64,000 bases of DNA from an uncultured Saprospiraceae bacterium (lineage in GTDB: Bacteria > Bacteroidota > Bacteroidia > Chitinophagales > Saprospiraceae). The notes beneath the pieces were generated by a model, which was not told where the DNA came from, searched no databases, and worked only from the letters and a program-made list of their open reading frames with translations. Each line of letters starts with the position of its first letter. Within the stretch, counting starts at the first letter, position 1. The stretch covers positions 20,591-84,590 of the forward strand of contig CAKZUK010000021.1 of assembly GCA_937921775.1 (NCBI GenBank). The letters are read 5' to 3'. Positions 7,771-16,965 of this stretch are shown here, piece by piece. A program made the translations under genes and the position numbers.

Positions 7771-9999
7771 ATGAATAAATCAACATACTTTACTATAATC
7801 CTGTTTTTCTTTGTAACTGTAAGCTTAAATGCTCAAATGCTAAGAGGAACAGTAGTGAATCACGATGGAGCTCCCCTCTTTGGTGCCACCATACAATGGG
7901 AAGGTGAGAACAATGGAGTGGTTGCCGATATGGAAGGACGCTTTGAGTTGGCTCAAAAAACAGAGACTTCTAATTTACTCATCAACTATGTAGGCTACAA
8001 TGAAATCGTAGTCGAAATTCTTCCAGAAGAGAATGATGTTTTACTCGAAGTCGCCGGTGTTGCCAATTTAATGGAAATTGAAGTCGCAGCTAAATTTCGG
8101 GACACCTATATCTCTACGCTCAATCCTATGAATGTCGAATCTATTACTGGCGCTGAATTCAAAAAAGCCGCTTGCTGTAGTTTAGCAGATTGTTTTGAGA
8201 CGAATGCAGCTGTGGATGTTAGCTACGCAGATGCAGTGACTGGTGCTCGTGAAATGGAAATGTTGGGTCTACGCGGATTGTACACCCAAATGTTGATTGA
8301 AAAACGACCTGCACTTTCTGGATTAGGAGCACCATTGGCATTGGAGTTTTTACCTGGTACTTGGCTGGAAGGAATTAGCATTTCGAAAGGAGCTGGTTCT
8401 GTGCAAAGTGGTTATAGTGCAATCACAGGTCAGATCAATACGGAATTAAAAAAACCTCATCAGGATCATCCATTTTATATCAATCTATTTGCAAACCCAA
8501 TGGGTCGTATTGAAACGAATATTCACTTGAATAAGAAGTTCAACGAAACTTGGAGCTCTGGCCTCTTGTTACATGGAAGTTACCAAAATAAAGATGTTGA
8601 TCGCAATGATGACAACTATCTTGATGTTCCACATCGAAAAATTTTGAACGGAATGTATCGCTTGTTTTATAGAGGAAGTTCATGGAGAAGTCAGGTAAAT
8701 GTTCACCTGATCAATGATGAACGCGATGGTGGACAGATTGCGGAAAACAATGACCCTTCTGGTTCTTTCTATCGAGTTAGACAAAAAAATAAACGTGCAG
8801 AGGTTTTTGGAAAATTGGGTTATATTTTTGACAAACCGAATACTTCAATTGGTGCTACCTATAGTTTTGCGCATCACGAATTGGACAACAACTACGGTAA
8901 TACTTTCCATCAAGGAAAGCAACGAAATGTATATACTTCCTTGAACTACAACACAATTATCGGTAACACGGATCACCAAATATTTACAGGATTCAGTTTC
9001 CTTTATGATGACTATGATGAGATGTTGGACGATACAGACTACAGTCGAATTGAACGTGTGCCGGGTGTTTTCTTTGAGTATATGAAATGCGGTGGTGGTG
9101 AGAAGTCAAGCTTTAGTGATAAAATAGGTTTAGTAAGCGGTATTCGAATAGACAAGCACAATCTTTATGGCTGGTTAGTTTCTCCACGAGCCAATCTAAA
9201 GTATGACGTGACGAAGAATACAGTTTTCCGATTAGCAGCAGGCCTTGGTCATCGTACACCATCTGTGATTGCAGAAAATACTCGTTTGTTTGCTAGTAGC
9301 CGAACCGTCAATGTTTTGGAAACACCTGAGATGGAATCTGCCTGGAACTATGGAGCAAATCTAACGCAAAACTTTACGATCAATGAAAGAGAAGGACAGT
9401 TTGCAATAGACCTATATAGAACTGACTTTAAAAATCAAATTGTTATTGATTTAGACCAAGGTCATGAATCGGCATTGATTTACAATTTGAATGGTAAGTC
9501 TTATTCCAATAGTTTGCTCACCATGTTGACTTATGAATTAGCTCCTCGCCTTGACGTGAAGTTGGCTTACAAATTCAATGATGTAAAAGTTGAGTTTGTA
9601 AGAGGGCTCGAGCAAAAAACCTTTGTAGCCAAACATCGTGGACTGATCAATCTTGATTACGATACTAAAAATGAAAACTGGGCATTTAGCACCACTTTCC
9701 AGTTCGTAGGTAAGCAACGCTTCCCAGACAACACAAGTCGACCTGAGGAATTGACACAAGATCATACGGGCTTCTCCCCTTCTTATACCCTAATCAATGC
9801 ACAAATTACTCGTAAGTATAAAAACTTTGAGATGTACCTTGGCGGAGAAAATTTAACGAATTACAAGCAACGCAATCCAATTATTGATGGCGAAGATCCT
9901 TTCGGAGAATACTTTGATGCTACGCAGGTTTATGCGCCGGTGTTGGGAATTAAGGGGTATTTTGGTATTCGATATTGGATTGATAGAGACGAGGGATAA
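7771..9999 (+). CDS. TonB-dependent receptor with carboxypeptidase-like N domain
   Basis: A 742-residue outer-membrane receptor. The signal peptide (1-21, ending LNAQ) is followed by a CarboxypepD_reg-like domain (about 24-92, RGTVVNHDGAPLFGATI). A plug domain comes next (about 115-230, with LGLRGLYTQM and ISKGAGSVQSGYSAITGQIN). A 22-strand-type barrel ends in an aromatic-rich C terminus. The plug carries a Cys-Cys pair (135-136) and Cys141 in KKAACCSLADCFET. Related Bacteroidota receptors with this motif are often found near heavy-metal genes, so a metal or metal-chelate substrate is possible. No SusD partner or metal gene is adjacent. Confidence 0.88.
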   Translation: MNKSTYFTIILFFFVTVSLNAQMLRGTVVNHDGAPLFGATIQWEGENNGVVADMEGRFELAQKTETSNLLINYVGYNEIVVEILPEENDVLLEVAGVANLMEIEVAAKFRDTYISTLNPMNVESITGAEFKKAACCSLADCFETNAAVDVSYADAVTGAREMEMLGLRGLYTQMLIEKRPALSGLGAPLALEFLPGTWLEGISISKGAGSVQSGYSAITGQINTELKKPHQDHPFYINLFANPMGRIETNIHLNKKFNETWSSGLLLHGSYQNKDVDRNDDNYLDVPHRKILNGMYRLFYRGSSWRSQVNVHLINDERDGGQIAENNDPSGSFYRVRQKNKRAEVFGKLGYIFDKPNTSIGATYSFAHHELDNNYGNTFHQGKQRNVYTSLNYNTIIGNTDHQIFTGFSFLYDDYDEMLDDTDYSRIERVPGVFFEYMKCGGGEKSSFSDKIGLVSGIRIDKHNLYGWLVSPRANLKYDVTKNTVFRLAAGLGHRTPSVIAENTRLFASSRTVNVLETPEMESAWNYGANLTQNFTINEREGQFAIDLYRTDFKNQIVIDLDQGHESALIYNLNGKSYSNSLLTMLTYELAPRLDVKLAYKFNDVKVEFVRGLEQKTFVAKHRGLINLDYDTKNENWAFSTTFQFVGKQRFPDNTSRPEELTQDHTGFSPSYTLINAQITRKYKNFEMYLGGENLTNYKQRNPIIDGEDPFGEYFDATQVYAPVLGIKGYFGIRYWIDRDEG

Positions 10000-10098
10000 G
10001 TGATTCTTGGAATTCTTTTGACAGAACTTCTTTTGATCTCCTTTTTGGCTTTGATCTTATAGCAAGTTTTCGTTGAAGTGTTTGGTCTTTTTGATTTA

Positions 10099-10218
10099 GA
10101 TTCCTTATTTTATTCGGAATGATTTACAGGATTGTTCTTCATACATAAGAATAACTGAAGAAGGAGCAATCCTGTAAATCGAATTATCTAAAGGCTTTAA
10201 ACCATTGAATAAGGAATC
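10099..10218. repeat. Nested long palindrome
   Basis: The outer arms GATTCCTTATT (10099-10109) and AATAAGGAATC (10208-10218) enclose inner arms. The inner arms are GATTTACAGGATTG (10121-10134) and its near complement CAATCCTGTAAATC (10157-10170). The right side carries an extra segment of about 20 nt. It fills most of the gap between the TonB receptor and the L,D-transpeptidase gene. It lacks a T-tract right after the stem, so it is not a textbook terminator. Confidence 0.7.
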
Positions 10219-10271
10219 ATTTTTTCTAATCTGAGCATTACCATCGATGACTAAATAAACTAATACTTCCG

Positions 10272-11024
10272 TTGAAATTCTTACTAAAGCTTCTATTCTC
10301 CTTCTTCCTACTCTTCTCTCTAAGTTGCCACAGCAACAACAATTCTACATCCATGTCATTAAGTAAATCAGGGGATCGTCTAAAAGGTGCTCAAGCCTTT
10401 TGCCAATCTATGCTCAACGAAAAAATGCAAGTATCGGGAATAAACCCACAATCCTATCTCCTACATTTGCGAGCATTTAAGTTGGAAGAAGAATTGGAGA
10501 TTTGGATTAAAAATAAAGATGCCAAAAGCAAGTGGCAATTATTTATCACCTATCCATTTTGTAAGTCAAGTGGGCAGATTGGACCAAAACGAAAGGAAGG
10601 TGACCTACAAATTCCAGAAGGCTTTTATCACATTGATCGCTATAATCCAAAAAGCAATTTTTACTTATCCCTTGGCATTAATTATCCGAATGCTTCTGAT
10701 AAGATATTGAGTGATCCAGACAAGCCTGGGTCTGATATTTTTATACATGGAGCTTGTGAGACAGTGGGTTGTATTCCGATTACAGATGAGAAGATAGCAG
10801 AGTTATTTGTTTTAGCGGAGGCTGCCTTTCAGCAAGGACAAAAAGAAGTGCCCGTTCGGATTTTTCCGGCTAGAATGGAAAAAGAGCAGCTATATAAAAT
10901 AGCTAGATCACATCCCGAGCATATTAAATTTTGGAAGCGATTGAGAATAGCTTATGAGCATTTTGAGCTGAACCGAGAATTATTAGAATTTGAGGTTACT
11001 GAAGATGGTGCCTATTTATTTTGA
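10272..11024 (+). CDS. L,D-transpeptidase (YkuD/YafK-type) lipoprotein
   Basis: A 250-residue protein with lipobox SLSC (Cys19) and a YkuD-type catalytic domain ending in HGACETVGCIPI (His159, nucleophile Cys167). This is the YafK-like variant HG-x-T-x-GC of the family. Such enzymes form or cleave 3-3 peptidoglycan cross-links or attach lipoproteins to the wall. The start is TTG 10272: it alone keeps the complete lipoprotein signal, while the first ATG (codon 28) would remove it. The C-terminal tail of about 60 residues after the catalytic motif is mostly helical and charged. Confidence 0.85.
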   Translation: MKFLLKLLFSFFLLFSLSCHSNNNSTSMSLSKSGDRLKGAQAFCQSMLNEKMQVSGINPQSYLLHLRAFKLEEELEIWIKNKDAKSKWQLFITYPFCKSSGQIGPKRKEGDLQIPEGFYHIDRYNPKSNFYLSLGINYPNASDKILSDPDKPGSDIFIHGACETVGCIPITDEKIAELFVLAEAAFQQGQKEVPVRIFPARMEKEQLYKIARSHPEHIKFWKRLRIAYEHFELNRELLEFEVTEDGAYLF

Positions 11025-11142
11025 GCTAATAGCTTATTTTGAAATTGTTTAAAAATCGGTCCGGCTGGCAGACTGCTTTCTTAAATAACTTCAATATAAA
11101 AAAGTGTTCAATTTGTTTTATATCTTAGTGAAAATATAAAAA

Positions 11143-11625
11143 ATGAAAACAAATACACTCTTCCATCTTTGCCTTATTGCCTGCCTTAGTATGTTTTCAC
11201 TTCAATCTTGCCAATTGGATGATGATGCATCCTCAGATGCTCCTGAAATAGGTGTTGATTATATTCAGTATGATTGCTTTGATGGAGAGACAAGCGAAAT
11301 ATTTACTGTTGTAGAAAACATGCCTTCCTACGGTACTAATGAATCGGACTTATACGATTATCTTTTCCCAATAATTGAAGTGGCTAGATTAAATGAAATT
11401 ATAAATGGGAATATTAACTTGAGATTTGTGGTTTTGAATACTGGAATGACCTGCTTACACCGAGTTACGGGCACTGATGTTCCTATGGAAAGTTTATTCG
11501 GTTTTGACACCCTTATCAATGAAATGCCGGATTGGAATGCTGGAACACAACGTGATGTTCCTATCCATACTTTTCAAAATATCAGTATTAAAATAACTAA
11601 TGGTGTATTTGAGCTTAACATATGA
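11143..11625 (+). CDS. Hypothetical lipoprotein
   Basis: 160 residues with signal MKTNTLFHLCLIACLSMFS and a lipobox ending LQSC (Cys23). The mature part is acidic and rich in beta-type sequence, with two further cysteines. I do not recognise a family. It is a free-standing gene on the plus strand, followed by a strong bidirectional terminator. Function unknown. Confidence 0.6.
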   Translation: MKTNTLFHLCLIACLSMFSLQSCQLDDDASSDAPEIGVDYIQYDCFDGETSEIFTVVENMPSYGTNESDLYDYLFPIIEVARLNEIINGNINLRFVVLNTGMTCLHRVTGTDVPMESLFGFDTLINEMPDWNAGTQRDVPIHTFQNISIKITNGVFELNI

Positions 11626-11670
11626 CCATAGCTTATTTAAGGAAACTTCCTGCCTCAAAGCTCAAACAAA

Positions 11671-11712
11671 AAATCCCGAATTCTGAAAACTCAGAATCCG
11701 GGATTTTTCCTT
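11671..11712. terminator. Bidirectional intrinsic terminator
   Basis: The stem AATCCCG-ATTCTGA pairs with TCAGAAT-CGGGATT around an AAAC loop. It is flanked by an A-run on the left and a T-run on the right, between the convergent genes ending at 11625 and 11733. Confidence 0.85.
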
Positions 11713-11732
11713 TTATCAACTCAATTCTCTTA

Positions 11733-12728
11733 TTACTGTCTTTTTGTCTCAGGTAACTTCGCATAACCACGCTCCTTCATCGCTTGATCTACCAACTGGA
11801 TTTCCTGAGCAATCATACCTTGATCTCCATCAATCGGATCAGCTAAGTCTAATGCTGCAATCATAAACTCTTTTGACAAACTATACTCCTGATTGTTTTT
11901 CATCTCCATTGCGATACCCATGTAACAAGTTTGGAAGTTTGACTCTATATTAGCCATTTCATTTCCAATCACAGCTACACGACTTCTAAGGTTGTTTAAG
12001 CTACCTCTGATTTGTTCACCGTTAGAAAAAGTGTAAGTTGACTTTACAGACAGCTTTCCATTTTTCCATTTAGCTAACAATTTATCACCGTTGGTAAAGT
12101 TATAGGTTGAAACACCATTCAATGATCCATTCTTCCAAGTTGCTTTCAATGTATCACCCTGTGCCCAAACGACCATTCCTTCACCTTCCTTTACACCTCC
12201 TACACTATTTCCAATATAATAAGATCCATCAGTGTATGTATAAGTACCTTCTCCATCTTCCACTCCATTTTTCCACATACCATTATAATTCTCACCTGAT
12301 ATTGTCATGAAAATACCCAGTCCATGGCGTTTCCCCTTTTGAAACTCTCCAACGAATTCATCACCATTTGGATAAAACATAGAACCTTGAGTTCCAATTT
12401 GATCTTTATCCCAATCCCCCTCAAAACGAGTTCCATTAGAATGTGTAAACGTTCCAAATCCATGACGAAGGCCTTGTATAAAGTCTCCTTTGTATTCACT
12501 ACCATCTGACCATTTCATCATTCCCTTCCCATTTGGAAGACCTTTTGAAATAGTACCGCTATAAACCATACCATCTTTCCATTTCATTTCTCCTTCACAA
12601 GTTGATTTTTTCTTACCGCAAGTATTTGAGATCACCTCCCCAGGATTAACCTGAGCTGTCAAACTTGTTGAAAAGAAAAGAAGACTTAAGGTAACTGCCC
12701 CAACTAAGTTTTTAATAATAATTTTCAT
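11733..12728 (-). CDS. Secreted MORN-repeat protein
   Basis: 331 residues with a signal peptide (about 1-25, ending SLTAQ) and about eight MORN repeats of 23 residues between about 45 and 245. Typical units are YSGTISKGLPNGKGMMKW and YKGDFIQGLRHGFGTF; the last few are degenerate (LKATWKNGSLNGVSTYNF). A helical C-terminal region follows. MORN repeats form an elongated beta-sheet, often involved in lipid or protein contacts; bacterial roles are poorly known. It ends at the shared terminator and is divergent from the DUF4199-like gene. Confidence 0.88.
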   Translation of the reverse strand: MKIIIKNLVGAVTLSLLFFSTSLTAQVNPGEVISNTCGKKKSTCEGEMKWKDGMVYSGTISKGLPNGKGMMKWSDGSEYKGDFIQGLRHGFGTFTHSNGTRFEGDWDKDQIGTQGSMFYPNGDEFVGEFQKGKRHGLGIFMTISGENYNGMWKNGVEDGEGTYTYTDGSYYIGNSVGGVKEGEGMVVWAQGDTLKATWKNGSLNGVSTYNFTNGDKLLAKWKNGKLSVKSTYTFSNGEQIRGSLNNLRSRVAVIGNEMANIESNFQTCYMGIAMEMKNNQEYSLSKEFMIAALDLADPIDGDQGMIAQEIQLVDQAMKERGYAKLPETKRQ

Positions 12729-12869
12729 GTAATAAGTGGTTTCGAATAGTTTAAAAGAATAATTGATAGCGGGAGAGTTAATTTAGGAGGGTAGAAACTG
12801 TAACAGATTCCGATATGCACAACATAGCTAAAATCGAACCAGTTTTGATTATTGACAAATTTAAAAAAC

Positions 12870-12914
12870 ACAGTGAAAAAATGTTAAAAACAGTGTAAAA
12901 CAGTATCAAACAGT
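12870..12914. promoter_or_regulatory. Helically phased ACAGT iterons
   Basis: ACAGT occurs at 12870, 12890, 12900 and 12910, exactly 20, 10 and 10 bp apart. Each copy is preceded by an A-tract, and a degenerate unit (AATGT) occupies the 12880 phase. The array lies in the divergent gap between the MORN and DUF4199-like genes, where an operator or bent DNA would fit. Confidence 0.45.
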
Positions 12915-12979
12915 AATAAAAAGGCATAAACATCAAAATTATTTCGTAATTTTGACCATCGTATTAATATCAAGAAAAT

Positions 12980-13600
12980 ATGTTAAATATGAATTATAGT
13001 GACAAATATGTTGAAGTCAATTATCATTCATTGATCAAAATAGCTTTGATCTGTAGTATTGGAATGGAGCTACTCTTCAGCAGCTTAGTTGCCATTTGTT
13101 ATACTTTCGACATTGATCGTTTTGCGCATCAAGCCTGGCTTTCTAAGTGTTTTTTAATTCTAACTGTACTTGCACTTTGGGTGGCATTTATACATCACTC
13201 TAATATTAATAGCCAAAGAGTGATTTTATCTCAACTCCTATTATTGACCATTATGATGGGATTCATAATTGGAGGCTTATCTTATCTAGCTTATTTTATA
13301 GAAGCGACCTATGTCGATCCTGAGTTTTCTCAAAAGTCATTAGAAGTATCAAGAAGGCATTGGCTTGAAAACAATTATTCAGACGAAGCGATTGCCGGAC
13401 AAGTTGAACTATCTGAGTCATTTCACAATCCAGCCAAATGGGGTTTCTTTTCCGGATTGTTCATTATGTCATTGACCCTTTTTATTGGAATTATCATGGC
13501 CAGCTTACGATACCTTTTTTACAAATCAAAAAATATCGATACAAAAGTCCTTACAACGGAAGGGGGGAAGAATAACAATTTCAAACTCAAGACGACTTAA
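12980..13600 (+). CDS. Four-helix membrane protein, DUF4199-like
   Basis: 206 residues with four predicted TM helices (about 18-42, 50-70, 82-107, 150-178). A charged loop lies between helices 3 and 4 (YVDPEFSQKSLEVSRRHWLENNYSD). The helix spacing and the long loop resemble DUF4199 of Bacteroidota, but I cannot confirm this without a profile search. Two possible ATG starts (codons 1 and 4) are indistinguishable. No function is known. Confidence 0.6.
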   Translation: MLNMNYSDKYVEVNYHSLIKIALICSIGMELLFSSLVAICYTFDIDRFAHQAWLSKCFLILTVLALWVAFIHHSNINSQRVILSQLLLLTIMMGFIIGGLSYLAYFIEATYVDPEFSQKSLEVSRRHWLENNYSDEAIAGQVELSESFHNPAKWGFFSGLFIMSLTLFIGIIMASLRYLFYKSKNIDTKVLTTEGGKNNNFKLKTT

Positions 13601-13640
13601 TAAAACGTCTCAGCCAACAACTTTTACCTTTAGTGCTAGG

Positions 13641-13745
13641 AAGCTGGAAGTGGAAACTCACTCGAACCTGCCTTTATAGGCAGACAGCTGTGGAACTTCC
13701 GCGTTTGCGGGAAATTTCCCAGTTCCCACCTCCAAATTCCAGCTT
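13641..13745. repeat. Imperfect palindrome, AAGCTGGAAGTGG type
   Basis: The left arm AAGCTGGAAGTGGAAACT (13641-13658) pairs with 13721-13745, which has an insertion. The inner part contains ACCTGCCTTTATAGGCAG. The element at 16353-16460 has the same outer word (CTGGAAGTGG) and a similar inner word (ACCTAGCTTTACTGACAG), so both probably belong to one family. Confidence 0.6.
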
Positions 13746-13770
13746 TACAAAAATAGTCTTTCAAATTAAG

Positions 13771-13778
13771 TAAGTTTG
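13771..13778 (+). promoter_or_regulatory. Putative -7 promoter box
   Basis: TAAGTTTG fits TAnnTTTG and lies 7 nt before the ATG of the HTH gene, which again predicts a very short or absent leader. Confidence 0.4.
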
Positions 13779-13785
13779 CAGTCGA

Positions 13786-14007
13786 ATGGATAATATAATG
13801 ACCATAGAAGAGGTGGCGAAGTACCTAAAGATGAAACCTCAAACAATTTATACCTGGGCCCAAAAGGGTAAAATTCCTGCTGCTAAAATTGGTAAGGAAT
13901 GGCGTTTCCGCAAGGACTTGCTGGACGAATGGTTTAATCAGCATGTAGACGACAAGTTTCAGGAATTGTTTGATAAAATTGAGAAAAAGAAGAAAGAGGA
14001 AGATTAA
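13786..14007 (+). CDS. Small helix-turn-helix DNA-binding protein (excisionase family)
   Basis: 73 residues. An HTH_17/MerR-like winged helix (about 4-50) has the signature MTIEEVAKYLKMKPQTIYTW and GKIPAAKIGKEWRF. A Lys/Glu-rich tail follows. In phages and integrative elements such proteins are excisionases, but many Bacteroidota carry chromosomal stand-alone copies of unknown target. No integrase, attachment site or other mobile gene is nearby, so a regulatory role is more likely than excision. Confidence 0.85.
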   Translation: MDNIMTIEEVAKYLKMKPQTIYTWAQKGKIPAAKIGKEWRFRKDLLDEWFNQHVDDKFQELFDKIEKKKKEED

Positions 14008-14200
14008 AGTGATAGCGCTTTAGATGGTAGACTTGAAAAAGTAGGATATGAGCTCATAAAATACAATTAATGTCCGATTCTGTTAAAATGGTATGGTATT
14101 TTGAGGAATCAGATAACAAGAGTCAAGGTTCTTGATCAAAATCACCCCTTCGACTTATTCAAATATAAAAATTAACTAAACCGATAAAATAATTATACTC

Positions 14201-14698
14201 ATGAAAAAGTACTGTGGAATTGCCTTTATGTTATTCAGTCTATTATTTGTTGCCTGCAAATCAGATTCATCTACCGGCCAAAGTGCAACAGGTGGAGATA
14301 TGATAAGTGGTACAGATGATGGATCGACTTCTCCAATTACAAAATTAGATAACGAATACCCTAAGGCGTTCAAAGATCTATCTATTCCTTTAATAAAAGA
14401 TGCGAAAATCCATAGAGCTGATAAGCACAATCATAATACAGGGGATAAATTTCAGATTACATTTGATTCTGAAAAAACGCCTAAAGAAATTGAGGAATAC
14501 TATTTAAAGACCATGCAGAAAAAAGGCTGGAAAGTAACCAACTCTACTAAAAAGCCTCGTGAGCTTAATGCTTATTTTTCTATTTGTAATAATGGCGAGA
14601 ATAAATTGATTATTAATGCTGTTCCAAATGAGGATAATAATAAAGCTACAGTATCTATGATCCTCATGCCTTTACCAGTTAAAAAAACTTCTAAGTAA
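14201..14698 (+). CDS. Hypothetical lipoprotein
   Basis: 165 residues with lipobox FVAC (Cys19) and a disordered Ser/Gly/Thr stretch (20-45). A compact domain follows, with FDSEKTPKEIEEYYLKTMQK and a closing beta-strand segment with several Asn. The EEYYLKTMQKKGW pattern is common in small envelope proteins of unknown function in this phylum. No specific family recognised. An intrinsic terminator follows at 14736. Confidence 0.6.
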   Translation: MKKYCGIAFMLFSLLFVACKSDSSTGQSATGGDMISGTDDGSTSPITKLDNEYPKAFKDLSIPLIKDAKIHRADKHNHNTGDKFQITFDSEKTPKEIEEYYLKTMQKKGWKVTNSTKKPRELNAYFSICNNGENKLIINAVPNEDNNKATVSMILMPLPVKKTSK

Positions 14699-14704
14699 GA
14701 CTAA

Positions 14705-14720
14705 GTTACAGCGTACTAAG
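14705..14720. repeat. Dispersed 16-mer GTTACAGCGTACTAAG
   Basis: An identical 16-nt word occurs at 27980-27995 and a diverged form (GTTACAGAGTACT) at 3544-3556. Here it extends into GTAAC, making GTTAC...GTAAC ends. Confidence 0.5.
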
Positions 14721-14735
14721 TAACAGCTTCAATAA

Positions 14736-14772
14736 AAAAACCGAACCTACAAATTGTAGATTCGGTTTTTTT
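14736..14772. terminator. Bidirectional intrinsic terminator
   Basis: The stem AAAACCGAA-CTACAA pairs with TTGTAG-TTCGGTTTT, with A- and T-runs at both sides. It lies between convergent genes ending at 14698 and 14794. Confidence 0.85.
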
Positions 14773-14793
14773 ATTTTGAGAAGATCCTTAAAC

Positions 14794-16305
14794 CTATTTA
14801 GGAAACAACTTAAACTCTACTCGTCTATTCAAGCTTCGTCCCTCTTCTGTTTCATTACCAGCAATCGGTGCCACCTCTCCCATTCCACCGACTAATATTC
14901 GGTTCGGATTTACTCCTCTTGATACCAAATAATTATAACAAGTTCTGGCACGTCGAATAGAAAGGTCCTCATTATTTTTCTCTTTACCCACATTATCGGT
15001 ATGCCCAGTGATACTTATCTGGTGATCCGGATAGGTGCTCAATACCGAAACAACTTGATCCAGTACAACATTTGATTCAATCTTCAACAGTTCACTTCCG
15101 GTTTCAAACTGAACCGCTTGTAAAGCATAATCCAAAATAGCTGCATCTTCTTTTGCTATTTCAGGGCAACCGTTTGGCATATTAGGACCAGGCGAATTTG
15201 GACACTTATCCTCTATATCAATAATGCCATCACCATCCGTATCTGGACAGCCACCTAGGCGACCCTCCCCTTTTGAATTTGGACACTTATCTTTATTATC
15301 AGCAATACCGTCACCATCTGAATCCGGACAGCCCATTAAAGTACCAGCTGCATTTGGACATTGATCTAAATGATCCGCCACTCCATCTTTATCGGTGTCT
15401 TGCACAGGACAACCACTTGCATCACGTTCACCAGCCAAGTCAGGACATTTGTCTTCAATATCAATAATTCCATCCCCATCGGTGTCTGGGCATCCTTGGA
15501 TAGTACCTGCCACCGTTGGACATTTATCTTTATCATCCGAAACAGTATCCCCATCTGTGTCTGGGCAACCTTGTGTTTCTTTTGGGCCTGAATCATTTGG
15601 ACATTGATCCATCGCATCTTCAATACCGTCGCCATCATTATCTGGACAACCATTGAATGCTGCTAGACCTGCCACTTCAGGGCAAATATCATCGTTATCC
15701 GGAATTCCATCTTTGTCTGTATCAGGCTTTGCTAAGCCAGGTAAGATAATTTCGTCAATGACTTCATCATCACCAATTTTTCCAATCATAAAACCGAGCC
15801 CAATTCCGTGGTGAAAATTATCCCGATTACCATCTAATGATATACGAAATTCAGATTGAATATTTACGTAGGCATATCTACCCAAACGAATATTCACACC
15901 AGCTCCAACTGGAATATGAAAATTGGTGTTTTCAAATGACTCTAGCTCACCGCTAATACCAGCCGTCCCATATGGAATCAAAATATTGTTTTCACGGTAG
16001 TGCTGTAGCTGAGCAGAAAACCCGAGACTAATCGTTGTTCGATTATTTTCTTCTTCTGGCAATTTAGCTACACCAATTTTCAAAGGAATTACCGCATTAA
16101 GTTTTGAACTTAAATTTCTTAAGTAATCAATTTCGAAACCTCCACGGTAATTATCAAAATCGGTAAAGTCGCTAGTCGCAGGAGAATAGTAATCTGTAAA
16201 AATCCGTTTTCCTACCAATGCATTTGGTCGCATTGGATTTTGAGCGGAAATGGAAGAAATACAAAAAAGAGAAATTAGGAGAAAGTAAATCAGTTCTTTT
16301 TTCAT
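14794..16305 (-). CDS. OmpA-family porin with thrombospondin type 3 repeats
   Basis: 503 residues. The signal peptide (1-21, ending SISAQ) leads into an N-terminal beta-barrel-like region (about 25-190). About seven Ca-binding TSP3 repeats follow (about 193-385, DTDKDGIPDNDDICP and DGDGIEDAMDQCPN). A peptidoglycan-binding OmpA_C domain (about 393-503) has ITGHTDNVG and LSIRRARTCYNYL. It links outer membrane and wall. It is convergent with the 14201 lipoprotein; a 660-bp gap without genes lies upstream. Confidence 0.92.
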   Translation of the reverse strand: MKKELIYFLLISLFCISSISAQNPMRPNALVGKRIFTDYYSPATSDFTDFDNYRGGFEIDYLRNLSSKLNAVIPLKIGVAKLPEEENNRTTISLGFSAQLQHYRENNILIPYGTAGISGELESFENTNFHIPVGAGVNIRLGRYAYVNIQSEFRISLDGNRDNFHHGIGLGFMIGKIGDDEVIDEIILPGLAKPDTDKDGIPDNDDICPEVAGLAAFNGCPDNDGDGIEDAMDQCPNDSGPKETQGCPDTDGDTVSDDKDKCPTVAGTIQGCPDTDGDGIIDIEDKCPDLAGERDASGCPVQDTDKDGVADHLDQCPNAAGTLMGCPDSDGDGIADNKDKCPNSKGEGRLGGCPDTDGDGIIDIEDKCPNSPGPNMPNGCPEIAKEDAAILDYALQAVQFETGSELLKIESNVVLDQVVSVLSTYPDHQISITGHTDNVGKEKNNEDLSIRRARTCYNYLVSRGVNPNRILVGGMGEVAPIAGNETEEGRSLNRRVEFKLFPK

Positions 16306-16965
16306 CAGAGAAGGATTATTATTTGATCTGTTTTTGAGAATATTACTAATTAGAAGTTAGAGACTGGAAGTGGTAGGATCACGCAAACCTAGCTTTACTG
16401 ACAGCTTGCTGCAAAAACCCTACTGAGATGTCACTTTCCATTTACTAGCTTCCACTTCCAAACTTATGCAAAAATACTACCACTTTAAAGATAAAACATA
16501 TATGTTCCATCTTTCACAAAAAGGTAGCTGTAGAAGCTTGTCTGCTTAGGCAGAAAACAAAGTTCTGTTTTCGAAAAGTCGAAACAGTAGCGCATGGCCA
16601 CTGTAACTGTCATTGAAATTGATCTTAGTGGCTAGGCCACTTTCAACAATTCCGTAAAAGTGTTTGATTCTCAATAGATTATGGGCAATAGTACGACATT
16701 TGCCTCTTAGGAAATGTATGAACAACTCAAATATATGGAAAAAACTGAACTAGCCTTTAATCATTCGAACTTTTGTTTATCGATATAGCTTACACTTACG
16801 TCTAATCTATTTTATGACTGAACAAAATCCCGTATATTGGCTTTTGTGATCATTTTGCTAATAATCTTCAAAATCCCCATTGGAAACATCCCAATAAACA
16901 GTACGAAAACAGAGCAATTTTAGCCCCTATTTTCAAAAAAGATATATATAAAACTCAACAAGAAC
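16306..16965. other. 660-bp gene-free region with palindromic repeats
   Basis: No credible reading frame or RNA gene seen. It contains the palindrome at 16353-16460 and a short inverted motif CTGCTTAGGCAG near 16550. A small hairpin, GTGGCTAGGCCAC, lies near 16630. The remainder is AT-rich and presumably carries the promoters of both flanking genes. Confidence 0.45.
16353..16460. repeat. Imperfect palindrome, CTGGAAGTGG type
   Basis: Left arm GAAGTTAGAGACTGGAAGTG (16353-16372) pairs imperfectly with CACTTTCCATTTACTAGCTTC (from 16432). It shares inner and outer words with the element at 13641-13745. Confidence 0.55.

Noticed and set aside
13786..14007. Excisionase-type HTH as a sign of a mobile element
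   Set aside because: No integrase, recombinase, attachment repeats or change in composition nearby; stand-alone chromosomal copies are common.
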